Shown one piece after another: positions 1-8,795 of a stretch of 64,000 nt of DNA; the stretch's first letter is position 1; every line of letters begins with the position of its first letter. The translations under genes and the position numbers were made by a program. This stretch comes from TTA-H9 sp002071415 (GTDB lineage Bacteria > Bacteroidota > Bacteroidia > Bacteroidales > TTA-H9). Location of the stretch: contig DAONSX010000005.1 in the NCBI GenBank assembly GCA_035411425.1, positions 1 to 64,000 of the forward strand, given 5' to 3'. The notes beneath the pieces were generated by a model, which saw only the letters and a list, made by a program, of their open reading frames with translations, searched no databases and was not told the DNA's origin.

Positions 1-130
1 TCAGGCGGGCTGACGTGCAAACTTGGAGCTTCGTGCTTCTATTTAAGTTCAGTGGTGGTTGACAGTTTTGTGCTCCGAACTGAAAGTCAGCGAAGCTAAA
101 CCCACCACTGCGCCAAGCGCCAAAACGTTA
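1..130. repeat. Inverted-repeat-rich intergenic element (possible interspersed repeat)
   Basis: Non-coding stretch at the window edge with nested inverted repeats: CAGTGGTGG at 50-58 pairs with CCACCACTG at 102-110, and AGCTTCG at 28-34 pairs with CGAAGCT at 91-97. The pairs nest, so one strand could fold into a long imperfect hairpin. It ends in an AAAACGTTA stretch. The layout recalls folded integron recombination sites and the dispersed intergenic repeats of environmental Bacteroidota, but the GTTRRRY core of a standard attC site is not matched. The left end may be cut by the window. Confidence 0.4.
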
Positions 131-253
131 ATTACAAAAAAATCTATTGGTTTATGCTGAATATGATGTTTTAATAAATTTAGAAAACTCATATACTATC
201 CTGAAGAATCCAGATAATAGATTATATTTACAGTGTTCAAATATTAAAAAGCC

Positions 254-945
254 ATGAAAGCGCTTACTTATTCAATCTTTGTTTTGCTCATCTCACTATT
301 TAGCGTTTCATCCCTTAATGCACAGGTCGTTCAGATCAATCAGACCTTTTCTTCCGACAGCATCTTCACCCCCTTTTCAGGAACAGCGCCTGTCTATTCA
401 ATGAACTTTTCAGGTGGGATAAACCTGCTCAGCGACTCCAGCCTAGTATGGGTGGTCCTGATCGATACATATGGGAATCATTTCCTGGTTTTTGAATCTT
501 ATCCGTTGATCACCCTTGAGAATGCCTTTGACACCTTGTGGGCCTCCGATGAAACAACTTATCCTGGGGCTGGGGCAAGGAACATACTGATTGCATCTGA
601 TTTACTGGATTATCATGAACCAATTGTCAGTGAGACCAAGATGAAATCATCTTGGAGAGACCGTTTTTACTGGACATATACACGACCAATTATGTCTGAT
701 TTAAAATTTTTCCTAATCCTGCAAAAGATTATATAATTACTGAATATCGAAAGAATGATTCTAACGAGGAAGTTATTCTCGAAATGATTGATTTTAATGG
801 TAAAATAGTGCGATCCTATAATTTGCCAAAAACTGAAAACCAACAGTTGATCTCTTTACAAGGTCTTTCCGGGGGCACATATTTTATCAATCTATATAAA
901 AATAATTCCTTTAAAGGAGCCTATAAAGTTATTGTAATCCGCTAA
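254..945 (+). pseudogene. Secreted T9SS-sorted protein, broken by a frameshift
   Basis: The N-terminus has a clear Sec signal peptide (MKALTYSIFVLLISLFSVSS, then LNAQ). The first frame runs 254-736 (160 codons) and ends abruptly. From about 709 a second frame reads FPNPAKDYI and then a typical type IX secretion sorting domain, including GGTYFINLYKNN, down to a TAA at 943-945. The switch lies in the run AAAATTTTT at 703-711, and one missing base there would restore a DLK-x-FPNP junction. It is therefore either a pseudogene or a sequencing/assembly indel in a homopolymer. The middle region is not recognised. If whole it would be a cell-surface or released protein of about 230 residues. It lies next to another damaged T9SS gene. 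Confidence 0.75.
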
Positions 946-956
946 TTTACTTACTT

Positions 957-2564
957 ATGAAATTCAGGATTCTTTTTTCAGGGATAGTTTTCCTTTCTGC
1001 ATTATCCAATATATATGGCCAATGGCCTGTAATTTATGAAGATTCGATTAATGTTGTGCCAGACCGGGTATGGGAACATTATGATAAAGGCTATATTTTT
1101 ACAGGAGAAAAATATCTTGGCTGGTCATATTACGGATGGATAAATAAAACAGATATTAACGGAGAAATTTTATGGGAAAAATCATATGGAAATCCATCTG
1201 ATAGGACTAAATTCTCATCGTCACGAATTACAACTGATGGGGGATTGATTATATCAGGAGGATCAAATAAACTTTCTTCAAGTTGTATTGATCCAATTAT
1301 CGTTAAAATAAATGCCTGTGGAGAAAAAGAGTGGTGTAAAATCTATAGCGCCCAATGGTGTAATAGCTGGGCTCAGGATATCGAGATCCTTCCGGATGGT
1401 GGTTATTTAGCATTGATCAATCGTTGGAATAATAGTGAAGAAGATTGAATCTGGTTATTCAAACTGGATAGTGTGGGTGATATTATTTGGCCACAAACGT
1501 ATGCAACGGATACAGCTTTTTTTTCTGAAAGTCCACATTCCTTATTAAAAACGCAAGATTCTTGCTTGGTGATAACCGGAGAAGCATATTATCCAGATTC
1601 CACTTATCCCGGGCATTGGATTCAAAAAATTATTCTGATTAAAGTAAAACAAAACGGAGAAGTAATTTTTGAGGTTCCCTGGGGATCAAACAATGGCATA
1701 TACTGCGATGGCCGGGCCTCTACCATTGATGCAGCCAATAATATTTATACTGCCGGAAGAAGGGCAAGAACCATGGCTCCTTCTGGTGATTCACCTTGCT
1801 TATTCAAAACCTCGGCCACAGGGTATCCGGTTTTTTATAATGATCTGAAAGAAACATCTACAATGGGTATTGCAACAACAATTAATTGGTTCCAAGATTC
1901 TACCTTAGTCCAATGCATGTATTGGGGATCACATGTTGGAGTAGATACAACCGGTTTGGTTAATACAGATTCATTTGGCACTATTATCAAAGAAAAACCT
2001 TTATTGATTAACTATGGAACCGGTGCTTTTTGGGGATCTGATATTACCTTTAATAACAGGTTAATTCTTGCTGGATCAGTTTATTCTGGCAGTACTTTTA
2101 GTGTATATCTATACAAGGTTAACTTCGATCTCGAATACGACAGTATTTATACCACCCCTTTCACCTACGACAACTGATGTCCATATTCTATTGTTTCGGA
2201 CACTATTCCCCTGGATGACTGTGAAGTGATTGTATCTATTGATGATCCCATTGAACATCCGGAAAAGACGAGGTTAAGGGTTTATCCGGATCCGGCAAAG
2301 GAGAAAGTCACAGTTGAGATGCCGGAGTATCTAATCAGAAAATCAGAAGGTAATGGAATCTCTGCCACAACATATTACCATCAGTGGCCTGAGGTGCGAA
2401 TGGTGGTGTTTAATCTGTTCGGGCGAATGATATTCAGTAAAGAAATACAACAAAGTGAAAAAACCGTGTCAATAAATATTTCAACTTGGCCAAAAGGGAT
2501 GTATTTGGTCAGCATCGTATTCATGAATGATATAGTAGGGAGTGGTAAATTTATTGTGAATTAG
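957..2564 (+). pseudogene. Secreted beta-propeller-like T9SS protein with two in-frame TGA codons
   Basis: One reading frame spans 957-2564 (535 codons) and is interrupted only by TGA at 1446-1448 and 2175-2177; coding continues in the same frame after each. It begins with a signal peptide (MKFRILFSGIVFLSALSNIYG). It has repeated W-x-K-x-D-x-x-G-x-x-W and DGG-type motifs typical of bacterial propeller/delta-repeat secreted proteins, and ends in a T9SS type A sorting domain (RLRVYPDPAKEKV ... GMYLVSIV). No frameshift is needed to join the pieces. Other genes here use TGA as a normal stop (for example 5378-5380 and 34188-34190), so genome-wide reassignment is excluded. A recently inactivated gene or a two-position sequence error is most likely; readthrough is possible but unsupported. 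Confidence 0.7.
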
Positions 2565-2692
2565 GTGTAATCTTCCAAGGAATGAGATTCTAGTAAGTGA
2601 AAACCATGAGACAGCAAGCCATAACTTCTAGTATACAGAGTCTTGAAATACTATGTCTTAACAGTTGGGCCCTTCGTATAAAGTGCTTAGTT

Positions 2693-3042
2693 GTGTATTA
2701 GTCCCTATAAATTAGGACGAGAGTATAGATAAAAATCTGTACTTTTATGTCTATGAAAAAAAATTCACCAAAGAAGAGAAGCTTCAAATTATTAAGGAAG
2801 CCTCCCAGAACGGGGTTAACCCAACCTTTGAAAAATATGGAGTTTATCAAGCATCATATATTATCAAATAAACATAATAGGACGTGTACCCAATGAGATA
2901 GTGGTGGAAGAAATAAAAAAATATAAAGAAGGATACTGACACTGATTATGGATATATTAAGATGACTTATTATTTGCTCATACTTGGATATCTTATTAAC
3001 CATAAGAAGGTTTACAGGTTAATAATCAAAATCGATTCCTGA
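2693..3042 (+). mobile_element. IS3-family (IS150-like) insertion sequence remnant
   Basis: Two decayed transposase fragments lie in order. At 2764-2871 a frame reads FTKEEKLQIIKEASQNG then KYGVYQASY, the helix-turn-helix start of an IS3 OrfA. At 2938-3042 a frame reads DTDYGYIKMTYYL then LGYLINHKKVYRL, the start of an IS3 OrfB before the DDE domain. The DDE catalytic core is missing. Upstream, TGTATTAGTCCC then TTAGGAC at about 2693-2718 resembles an IS150-type terminal inverted repeat beginning TGTA. No matching right end is seen, so the element is truncated and inactive. Confidence 0.75.
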
Positions 3043-3442
3043 GCTTGAGGGAAGTTCCTTGTCCTCATCCGAAATCCCTCGATGGGATAGAGGATGAGAA
3101 TTTAGAAAAAGAAATGTCCGGCGCCGAAACATTTCCACAACCATCATCGGTATAACAATCGCCGTTGGTTGTTCCTTGTCGACGCAAAGTTCTTTAACTT
3201 TTTTTAATTTTGTAAAAACCTTCTATACGATTGTTCGAACAATAGGGGTTATGCCCTGCTAAAGATCTGGTGTCCATTCTGCAATGTTGTACAAAGATTC
3301 TATCAGAATTTTTCTGGATTGATTTTCTTAGATACCACAAATATTCTCCATGTTTGATACATGAATTTAGCTTTTAGATCTGGTAAAATTTTCTTGTTAA
3401 ATTTGTCGCCAGACATTTATTATTCAAATTTTGTAAATTAAA
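3043..3442. other. Intergenic region between IS3 remnant and amidotransferase gene
   Basis: No credible ORF. It contains a CTCATCC...GGATGAG inverted pair near 3062-3096, a perfect 12-base palindrome TTGTTCGAACAA at 3231-3242, and a -7 promoter box at 3398-3405. Probably debris from the IS event plus the leader of the next gene. Confidence 0.5.
3398..3405 (+). promoter_or_regulatory. Bacteroidota -7 box upstream of amidotransferase gene
   Basis: TAAATTTG matches TAnnTTTG exactly and lies 37 bases before the ATG at 3443. Confidence 0.5.
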
Positions 3443-4528
3443 ATGAAAATCTGCAAAAGATGTATTTTAAATGAAAATTATCCGGGTATAACCTTTAATG
3501 ATGATAGTATATGTTCATTATGTATCAGTAAAACGGATTTTATACCTAAGGGTGAAGAAAAATTAATCAGGATTTTTGAAAAAGCCAGAAAAAGAAATAA
3601 GAAATATGATGCTTTGGTACCTTTGAGTGGAGGCAAAGACAGTACTTATATTCTACATTTAGCCGTAAATATTTATAATTTAAAAGTCATTGCAATGACT
3701 TATGATAATGGCTTTATGAGTGAACTATCGCTCGACAATATAAAAAATGCGGTGGATATAACAAAGGTTGACCATGTTTTTTATAAACCCGATCAAGAAC
3801 TACAGAAGAAGATATATAGGATAATGCTTCTAAAAACTGGTGATATTTGTGGAGCATGCGATATTGCAACCAGGGCATGTATTTTAAAAGCTTCGTTGGA
3901 ATATGATGTCCCAATAGTTTTATACGGTACATCTCCCTTAGAAGATAATTCTTTTGTTCCCGATTCGATAGAAGATATTGGACGTTTTAAATATGTTCTA
4001 ATAAGTTCTGGTGAAATTAATGACAAAGAGATCAAGGATTTTACGATATATCCATGGCTTAATGACTTAATATTGTCGTTCAATAAATTAGTTGGAATCT
4101 ATCCCAGAGAAGTAAGGCCTTTATTTTACATAAAAAATCCATCCGATAAAGAAATGGGTGAAATAATTTCGAAAGAATTAAAATGGAGAGACGATGGTCG
4201 GGAATATTCACGGCATTTGGACTGTATTGCCGAACCTTTTACGAATTACATAAGGAATAGAATATATGGTTATGAAAGAAGAATTTGTCAATACAGTAAT
4301 ATGGTCAGAAATAATGAAATTTCAAGAGCACATGCACTCGAACTCTACGAAGATGATAAAATTGATCAGCCTCCTGAAAATTATATTGAAATACTGAATT
4401 ATTTGGGATTAAACGAGAAAGATCTCGATCAAATTTTATCGTATAAACCCTTGATGTATGAAGATTATTTATCAAGAATGAATAGGATATATCAGTGGCT
4501 GGCCAAATTTAAAAGATTCTTACAATAA
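3443..4528 (+). CDS. N-acetyl sugar amidotransferase (WbpG/PseA-like)
   Basis: A 361-residue protein of the family that converts an acetamido group on a nucleotide or polysaccharide sugar to an acetamidino group, using ammonia from a partner HisH/HisF-like glutaminase system. It modifies surface polysaccharide or flagellin-type sugars. Visible signatures are a zinc-type cluster C4-x2-C7 and C24-x2-C27, and the ATP-pyrophosphatase P-loop SGGKDS at 62-67. A conserved GDICGACD segment lies near residue 130. Length fits the family. The usual HisH/HisF partners and a polysaccharide cluster are absent; the only neighbour is a hydrolase 9 bases downstream. Together with the IS remnant upstream this suggests the pair is transferred cargo or the remains of a larger cluster. 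Confidence 0.85.
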   Translation: MKICKRCILNENYPGITFNDDSICSLCISKTDFIPKGEEKLIRIFEKARKRNKKYDALVPLSGGKDSTYILHLAVNIYNLKVIAMTYDNGFMSELSLDNIKNAVDITKVDHVFYKPDQELQKKIYRIMLLKTGDICGACDIATRACILKASLEYDVPIVLYGTSPLEDNSFVPDSIEDIGRFKYVLISSGEINDKEIKDFTIYPWLNDLILSFNKLVGIYPREVRPLFYIKNPSDKEMGEIISKELKWRDDGREYSRHLDCIAEPFTNYIRNRIYGYERRICQYSNMVRNNEISRAHALELYEDDKIDQPPENYIEILNYLGLNEKDLDQILSYKPLMYEDYLSRMNRIYQWLAKFKRFLQ

Positions 4529-4537
4529 ACTGAACCA

Positions 4538-5380
4538 ATGAAGATCATCTCAATCATTGCCGAGAACTGGAAAGCCGATGGAGGAGCCGCATTTGGCGTT
4601 GTTCCCAAGACAATTTGGGGGAAATTATATCCTGCTGATGACGATAATCTGCAAAAGATTACCAGCAGGTGCTTACTGGTTGACACGGGTTCGAGGGTAA
4701 TTTTGTTCGATACAGGCATGGGAAACAAACAGGACGAAAAGTTTTTCCGGTACCGCTATCGTTTTGGAGATGATAATTTATTTGAAAATCTGAAATATGC
4801 AGGTTATTCGGCCGATGACATCACCGATGCGGTCTTTACACATTTGCACTTCGATCATTGTGGAGGAGCCTCATGTTGGAATAGCGAAGGTTCGAAGGTA
4901 GTACGTGTTTTTCCGAATGCCACCTATCATGTTTCGAAAGCTCAAGCCCAATGGGCCTTGTATCCCAATAAAAGAGAAGCTGCTTCGTATCTGAAAGAAA
5001 ATCTCGAACCTATTTTCGAAGCTGGCCCTTTGAACCTTATAGAAAAGCCCGGGCCATTCATTCAGCAAATTGATTTGCGTTTCTATAATGGACATACCAG
5101 CGGTCAGATAATCCCTTTCATCCATCTTAACAACCAAACCGTCGTTTTTGTGAGCGATTTTATCCCATCTTCGGCTCATCTGCCTTTGGTATATATTCCT
5201 GCTTATGATATCCAACCTTTGATTACCCTTACCGAAAAGGAAGAATTCCTTCACGAAGCCATTGAAAAGCAGTATATTTTAGTTTTTGGTCATGATTACT
5301 TCAACGAAGCTGCCACCGTAATCATCAAAGGAAAGGGTTTTCAGGCCGAGAAAATAGGTAAACTATCCGAATTTATTTGA
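4538..5380 (+). CDS. Metallo-beta-lactamase-fold hydrolase
   Basis: A 280-residue cytoplasmic protein (no signal peptide) with a complete di-metal MBL site: THLHFDH gives H102, H104, D106 and H107. H186 (YNGHTSG), D207 (VSDF) and H252 (VFGHDYF) complete the ligands. It resembles the quorum-quenching lactonase/YtnP-like branch, but the substrate cannot be read from sequence. It starts 9 bases after the stop of the sugar amidotransferase and is very likely co-transcribed with it. It may act on a product of that enzyme or be an unrelated passenger. The ATG at 4538 is the only start consistent with the operon spacing. Confidence 0.85.
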   Translation: MKIISIIAENWKADGGAAFGVVPKTIWGKLYPADDDNLQKITSRCLLVDTGSRVILFDTGMGNKQDEKFFRYRYRFGDDNLFENLKYAGYSADDITDAVFTHLHFDHCGGASCWNSEGSKVVRVFPNATYHVSKAQAQWALYPNKREAASYLKENLEPIFEAGPLNLIEKPGPFIQQIDLRFYNGHTSGQIIPFIHLNNQTVVFVSDFIPSSAHLPLVYIPAYDIQPLITLTEKEEFLHEAIEKQYILVFGHDYFNEAATVIIKGKGFQAEKIGKLSEFI

Positions 5381-5522
5381 AAATTCAGTTGAAAATAATT
5401 TATCTTATTGAATTTTAAAGTATTGCTGAATAAACTTTTGAAAGAAATAGTAAAAAACAAAATAGTGGTATAAATCATTCATATACAATATTTTACAAAC
5501 AAACTTTCAAAACTGTAATTTG

Positions 5523-6911
5523 TTAGTGCGAATTTATTTTTATTAGCCCGTAGGTAAGAGCAAGGTCAAGTACTTCTGAAAAGTCAGAGGGCTTAGCGAT
5601 GATATTGAGGTCGGGGCCGATAAAAAACATGGCAGGTGTAACATTAATTCCATAGTCGATTGCCGGCGGTGTATCCCATCCTTTTCCATCTGCAATTACA
5701 GGCCATGTGTAATGATTATTTCGTACCGAATCTTCAACGGCTCGTAAATTAGTATCGATCACAACGGTGATTATTTCCCACTTTTTTTGATGAGGTCGAG
5801 CATAAAGAGAGGCTATTTTGGGTAAAAGTGCCGAGCAATGGTTACACCAGCTCCCCCAGAATATCAACAATACATAGTTACCTTTATAGTTGCTGAGTTT
5901 TATTTCATGATCCCTCAAATCTTTTCCCTTGATTTCGGGGGCAGGCGAGCCTGGTGAAAGACGCTTCGAAATCTCTATTCGGGAGGTAAGATGGGGATTG
6001 GTATTTATACAATTTCCCTGTTCGTAACGTTCGGAAATGAATTGCACCACACGCTCGAAACCGAAGTTCTGAAAGCCATCGAGCAAATATTCTGTAATCA
6101 TATCATACGCTTCTGCATAAGGCTGAAGTATACTCATGATTATTTTTATTCCTTCTATCAATGAGATTTCTAATTTCTTTTTATCGAAGTTGGGATTTGC
6201 ATATAATTCCAAATATTCTATCACAAGCCTTGGATAAGCATTGGTATAGAGAAGACCCTTGTCGTCGAAAGAAATTTTATCGAAAAAATGTTGTTTCAGA
6301 AAATTTTTCCTTTCTTCACCTAAGAGATTGGGGCTAACGAAAGGTTTTCGTCGAGTCATCAAATATTTACCAGCGAGATTTTCCTGGTTCTCGGTAATGA
6401 TTTTGTTTAAGGTTGCCTCGTAGTCGATTTGCCGTAAATTGTATTCATCGATAATTTCTTGATAGAAAGGAAGTTCATGAGGATACTCATCCAACATGTT
6501 TTCCAAGAGTTCCTTGATTTTCTCGTATCTGACTTCGTATTTGGTAAATTTTAGGAAGTCGGTATTTCCCTTCGAATCTATAAAATTCAAACTGTCCTGC
6601 AAGGCCGATATATTCGTGTGAAAGGTAAGGCTTTTGCCATCGTAAAAAAATTGAAAACCATCGTTTTGCTGAGTAAGTATGCACATCTGGGAAGGAGGAA
6701 TATATTTGGGAACAACCAGATTAACTTCTCCATTTTCGTTGCACCTGAGCGAATCGAATGCTCTTAGATTTTCACCATAATAATAAGCAATTCCCAATTT
6801 CATACCGGCAGCACCTTCTATCTTTCCGCTAATTGATGTTTGGCCTAAGCATGAGTAGGAGAGGAGAGATATTACAGAAATCAAGATGAATTTCGATATA
6901 TGGTTTTTCAT
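5523..6911 (-). CDS. Exported thioredoxin-like (TlpA/ResA) protein with DUF4369-type N-terminus
   Basis: About 462 residues. The start is placed at 6911 (MKNHISKFILISVISLLSYS) because the -7 box TAAATTTG at 6967-6960 overlaps the longer upstream start and because this choice yields a signal peptide. C21 could be a lipidation site, but the box S-Y-S-C is weak. The first 130 residues resemble DUF4369, followed by a helical middle like DUF5106. The C-terminal thioredoxin domain carries WGSWCNHC with redox cysteines C356 and C359. Such Bacteroidota proteins act in the periplasm or on the outer membrane as disulfide reductases or oxidases. No cytochrome or Dsb partner is adjacent, and the gene converges with the MBL gene. 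Confidence 0.85.
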   Translation of the reverse strand: MKNHISKFILISVISLLSYSCLGQTSISGKIEGAAGMKLGIAYYYGENLRAFDSLRCNENGEVNLVVPKYIPPSQMCILTQQNDGFQFFYDGKSLTFHTNISALQDSLNFIDSKGNTDFLKFTKYEVRYEKIKELLENMLDEYPHELPFYQEIIDEYNLRQIDYEATLNKIITENQENLAGKYLMTRRKPFVSPNLLGEERKNFLKQHFFDKISFDDKGLLYTNAYPRLVIEYLELYANPNFDKKKLEISLIEGIKIIMSILQPYAEAYDMITEYLLDGFQNFGFERVVQFISERYEQGNCINTNPHLTSRIEISKRLSPGSPAPEIKGKDLRDHEIKLSNYKGNYVLLIFWGSWCNHCSALLPKIASLYARPHQKKWEIITVVIDTNLRAVEDSVRNNHYTWPVIADGKGWDTPPAIDYGINVTPAMFFIGPDLNIIAKPSDFSEVLDLALTYGLIKINSH

Positions 6912-6959
6912 AAAATCTTGTTGCAAATCCATAAAAATGTTCGTAAGCCCCACAATTAA

Positions 6960-6967
6960 CAAATTTA
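6960..6967 (-). promoter_or_regulatory. -7 box for the thioredoxin-like gene
   Basis: The minus strand reads TAAATTTG (TAnnTTTG), 48 bases before the chosen ATG at 6911. It overlaps the alternative start at 6962, which argues against that start. Confidence 0.55.
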
Positions 6968-7126
6968 TGCCGTTTTAGTCAATTTATTATCCAATTTACT
7001 ACACTTATTCATATTTTATGAAGTGAATAAACATATAATAGAAAGTGAATCAATAAGTAGAATATATGAATGATGAGTTTTGGTAATTCTCTATTTGGAG
7101 TTTAGGGCGAAGATGAGATAAGCGGT

Positions 7127-7134
7127 TATCTTTG
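7127..7134 (+). promoter_or_regulatory. -7 box for cysH
   Basis: TATCTTTG matches TAnnTTTG exactly, 16 bases before the ATG at 7151, giving a very short leader. Confidence 0.6.
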
Positions 7135-7150
7135 CACAAACTGCCAAAAT

Positions 7151-7855
7151 ATGGACGAAAGCGAAGTATTGATTTTGAGAAGCAAGATGGAGAATTTAAC
7201 TGAAGATGCGGCTTTAAAGGAAGTTGCGGAGTGGTTTCCTTCGCGAGTATGTTTTGCCAGCAGCCTGAGTGCCGAGGATCAGGTGATTTTGCATTTGATT
7301 GCCACTCAAAATCTTCCGATACGTATTTTTACGCTCGAGACGGGGCGGCTTTTCGAAGAAACTTATGATTTACTCGAAAAATCCCGTTTAAGGTACAAAA
7401 TCAATATCGAAGTAATTTTCCCTGATTATAAGCGAGTGGAGAAGTTGGTGAATGAAAAGGGGATTAATCTTTTCTATTATAGTGTTGAAAACCGTAAAAT
7501 GTGCTGTAGCGTTCGAAAGGTTGAACCTTTAAGGCGTGCTCTCGAAGGAATGAAGTTATGGATTACCGGGCTCAGGAGACAACAGTCGCAAACACGAGAA
7601 CACACACAGTTATTGGAATGGGATGAGGTAAATGGTTTGTTAAAATTCAATCCTCTCATAGCATGGACTGACGAAAAGTTATGGAATTTCATTCATGATC
7701 ATCAGATTCCTTATAATCCCTTGCACGATAAGGGATATCCGAGCATAGGTTGTGAACCTTGTACTCGTGCCATACAACCCGGTGAAGATGTCAGAGCTGG
7801 GCGCTGGTGGTGGGAAGCTCAAGGAGGACGCGAATGTGGAATTCACCGAAGTTAA
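7151..7855 (+). CDS. cysH: Phosphoadenylyl/adenylyl-sulfate reductase
   Basis: A 234-residue assimilatory sulfonucleotide reductase, which reduces APS or PAPS to sulfite with thioredoxin. The iron-sulfur cysteine pairs C118-C119 and C201-x2-C204 are all present. That marks the [4Fe-4S] type usually active on APS. The catalytic motif ECGIH carries C229. Residues FASSLSAEDQ near 35-44 form the nucleotide loop. The usual neighbours (cysD, cysN, sulfite reductase) are not in this window, so the gene is transcribed alone from the box at 7127. It ends with a short tail after ECGIH, as is normal for this family. Confidence 0.93.
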   Translation: MDESEVLILRSKMENLTEDAALKEVAEWFPSRVCFASSLSAEDQVILHLIATQNLPIRIFTLETGRLFEETYDLLEKSRLRYKINIEVIFPDYKRVEKLVNEKGINLFYYSVENRKMCCSVRKVEPLRRALEGMKLWITGLRRQQSQTREHTQLLEWDEVNGLLKFNPLIAWTDEKLWNFIHDHQIPYNPLHDKGYPSIGCEPCTRAIQPGEDVRAGRWWWEAQGGRECGIHRS

Positions 7856-8143
7856 AACATGTTGCAACCAATATTTTTTAACGGAGGGTCAAGCACTAAG
7901 AAATTAAAAATAAAGAAGCTGATTTTAATTTTAAATGGCAATATTTTCAGCTAAGAATTTTTTCAAATTCATTATGAGTCCCTATAAAGATTATTATTAT
8001 ATTATGTCGGCTCTTGTGCTACGAGAATTTTTATATCAGGTTTAAATCTCATAGAGAATTCAATGACCCACAATATTCTGAATATCCTACTGAAAAAAAT
8101 CCGATATACTGGATCTGATCACTAAAACATCGTCTAACGAAAA

Positions 8144-8353
8144 CAGCATTGCCTTGAATTATTTCTGTGGCTCGAGAACCACTTCAAAATCAGCCCATNN
8201 NNNNNNNNNNNNNNNNNNNNNNNNNNNNNNNNNNNNNNNNNNNNNNNNNNNNNNNNNNNNNNNNNNNNNNNNNNNNNNNNNNNNNNNNNNNNNNNNNNCA
8301 GCATTGCCTTGAATTATTTCTGTGGCTCGAGAACCACTTCAAAATCAGCCCAT
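8144..8353. repeat. 55-base identical sequence on both sides of the N gap (assembly join)
   Basis: Bases 8144-8198 and 8299-8353 are identical over 55 positions (CAGCATTGCC...CAGCCCAT). Between them are exactly 100 N (8199-8298), the customary filler for a gap of unknown size. Two contigs ending in the same 55-mer is the pattern left when an assembler fails to merge overlapping ends. The real sequence probably has a single copy and no gap. Confidence 0.85.
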
Positions 8354-8722
8354 ATTCATCATCGAAAATGGGTTGGCATCGATAAAGTCAGCACCTGACA
8401 TAAAGGCTACTATTAAAAAAATGAGCTCCATACAATCAGACTTTTTTTACCGCCAGCCACATTTGAATTGATAGATTTGAGCCAGATTCTTTCTACAAAT
8501 ACTGATATAGAATCTTCTATTCAGTAATCAAATTTTCTCATTCAAATTTGATAGTGAGGTATTGTTATTGCAAGGTTATACAAGGCGATTATTATTGTTT
8601 ATTTCCCCTTAAAAAGTTGCATTAATTACCTTGAACTTACAATTTTTGAGTTCGTTTTTGTGCCACAGTATTAATCTTAGAATGAATTATTTGAATAATA
8701 AATAAGAAAATTTAGAAATGAA

Positions 8723-8752
8723 AAAGACCCGGAACTAATGCCCCGGGTCTTT
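8723..8752 (-). terminator. Rho-independent terminator of the DUF2723 gene
   Basis: AAAGACCCGG at 8723-8732 pairs perfectly with CCGGGTCTTT at 8743-8752 around a 10-base loop. On the minus strand the stem ends in TTTTT. It lies 43 bases after the stop at 8796. Confidence 0.85.
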
Positions 8753-8795
8753 AACAAAATAAAGCAAAATGAACAAAATAATAAATAAAATGGAC

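Larger units (their letters stand above)
7868..8795. other. Gene-free region containing a scaffold gap
   Basis: Nine hundred bases with stops in all frames and no convincing protein. It contains the 100-N gap, the flanking 55-base duplicate and, at its right end, the terminator of the DUF2723 gene. Short open stretches around 8110-8400 (for example GADFIDANPFSMMN on the minus strand) are not recognised and may be decayed coding DNA. Confidence 0.5.

Noticed and set aside
1..130. Integron attC site
   Set aside because: The structure is suggestive but the GTTRRRY core fails at the last purine, and no integrase is in the window.
957..2564. UGA reassigned to tryptophan or glycine in this organism
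   Set aside because: Several intact conserved genes here terminate with TGA (for example the MBL hydrolase, AddB and MnmD), so TGA is a normal stop.
8167..8385. ORF running through the N gap
   Set aside because: It consists of the duplicated 55-mer on each side of an N run, so it is an artefact of the scaffold join.
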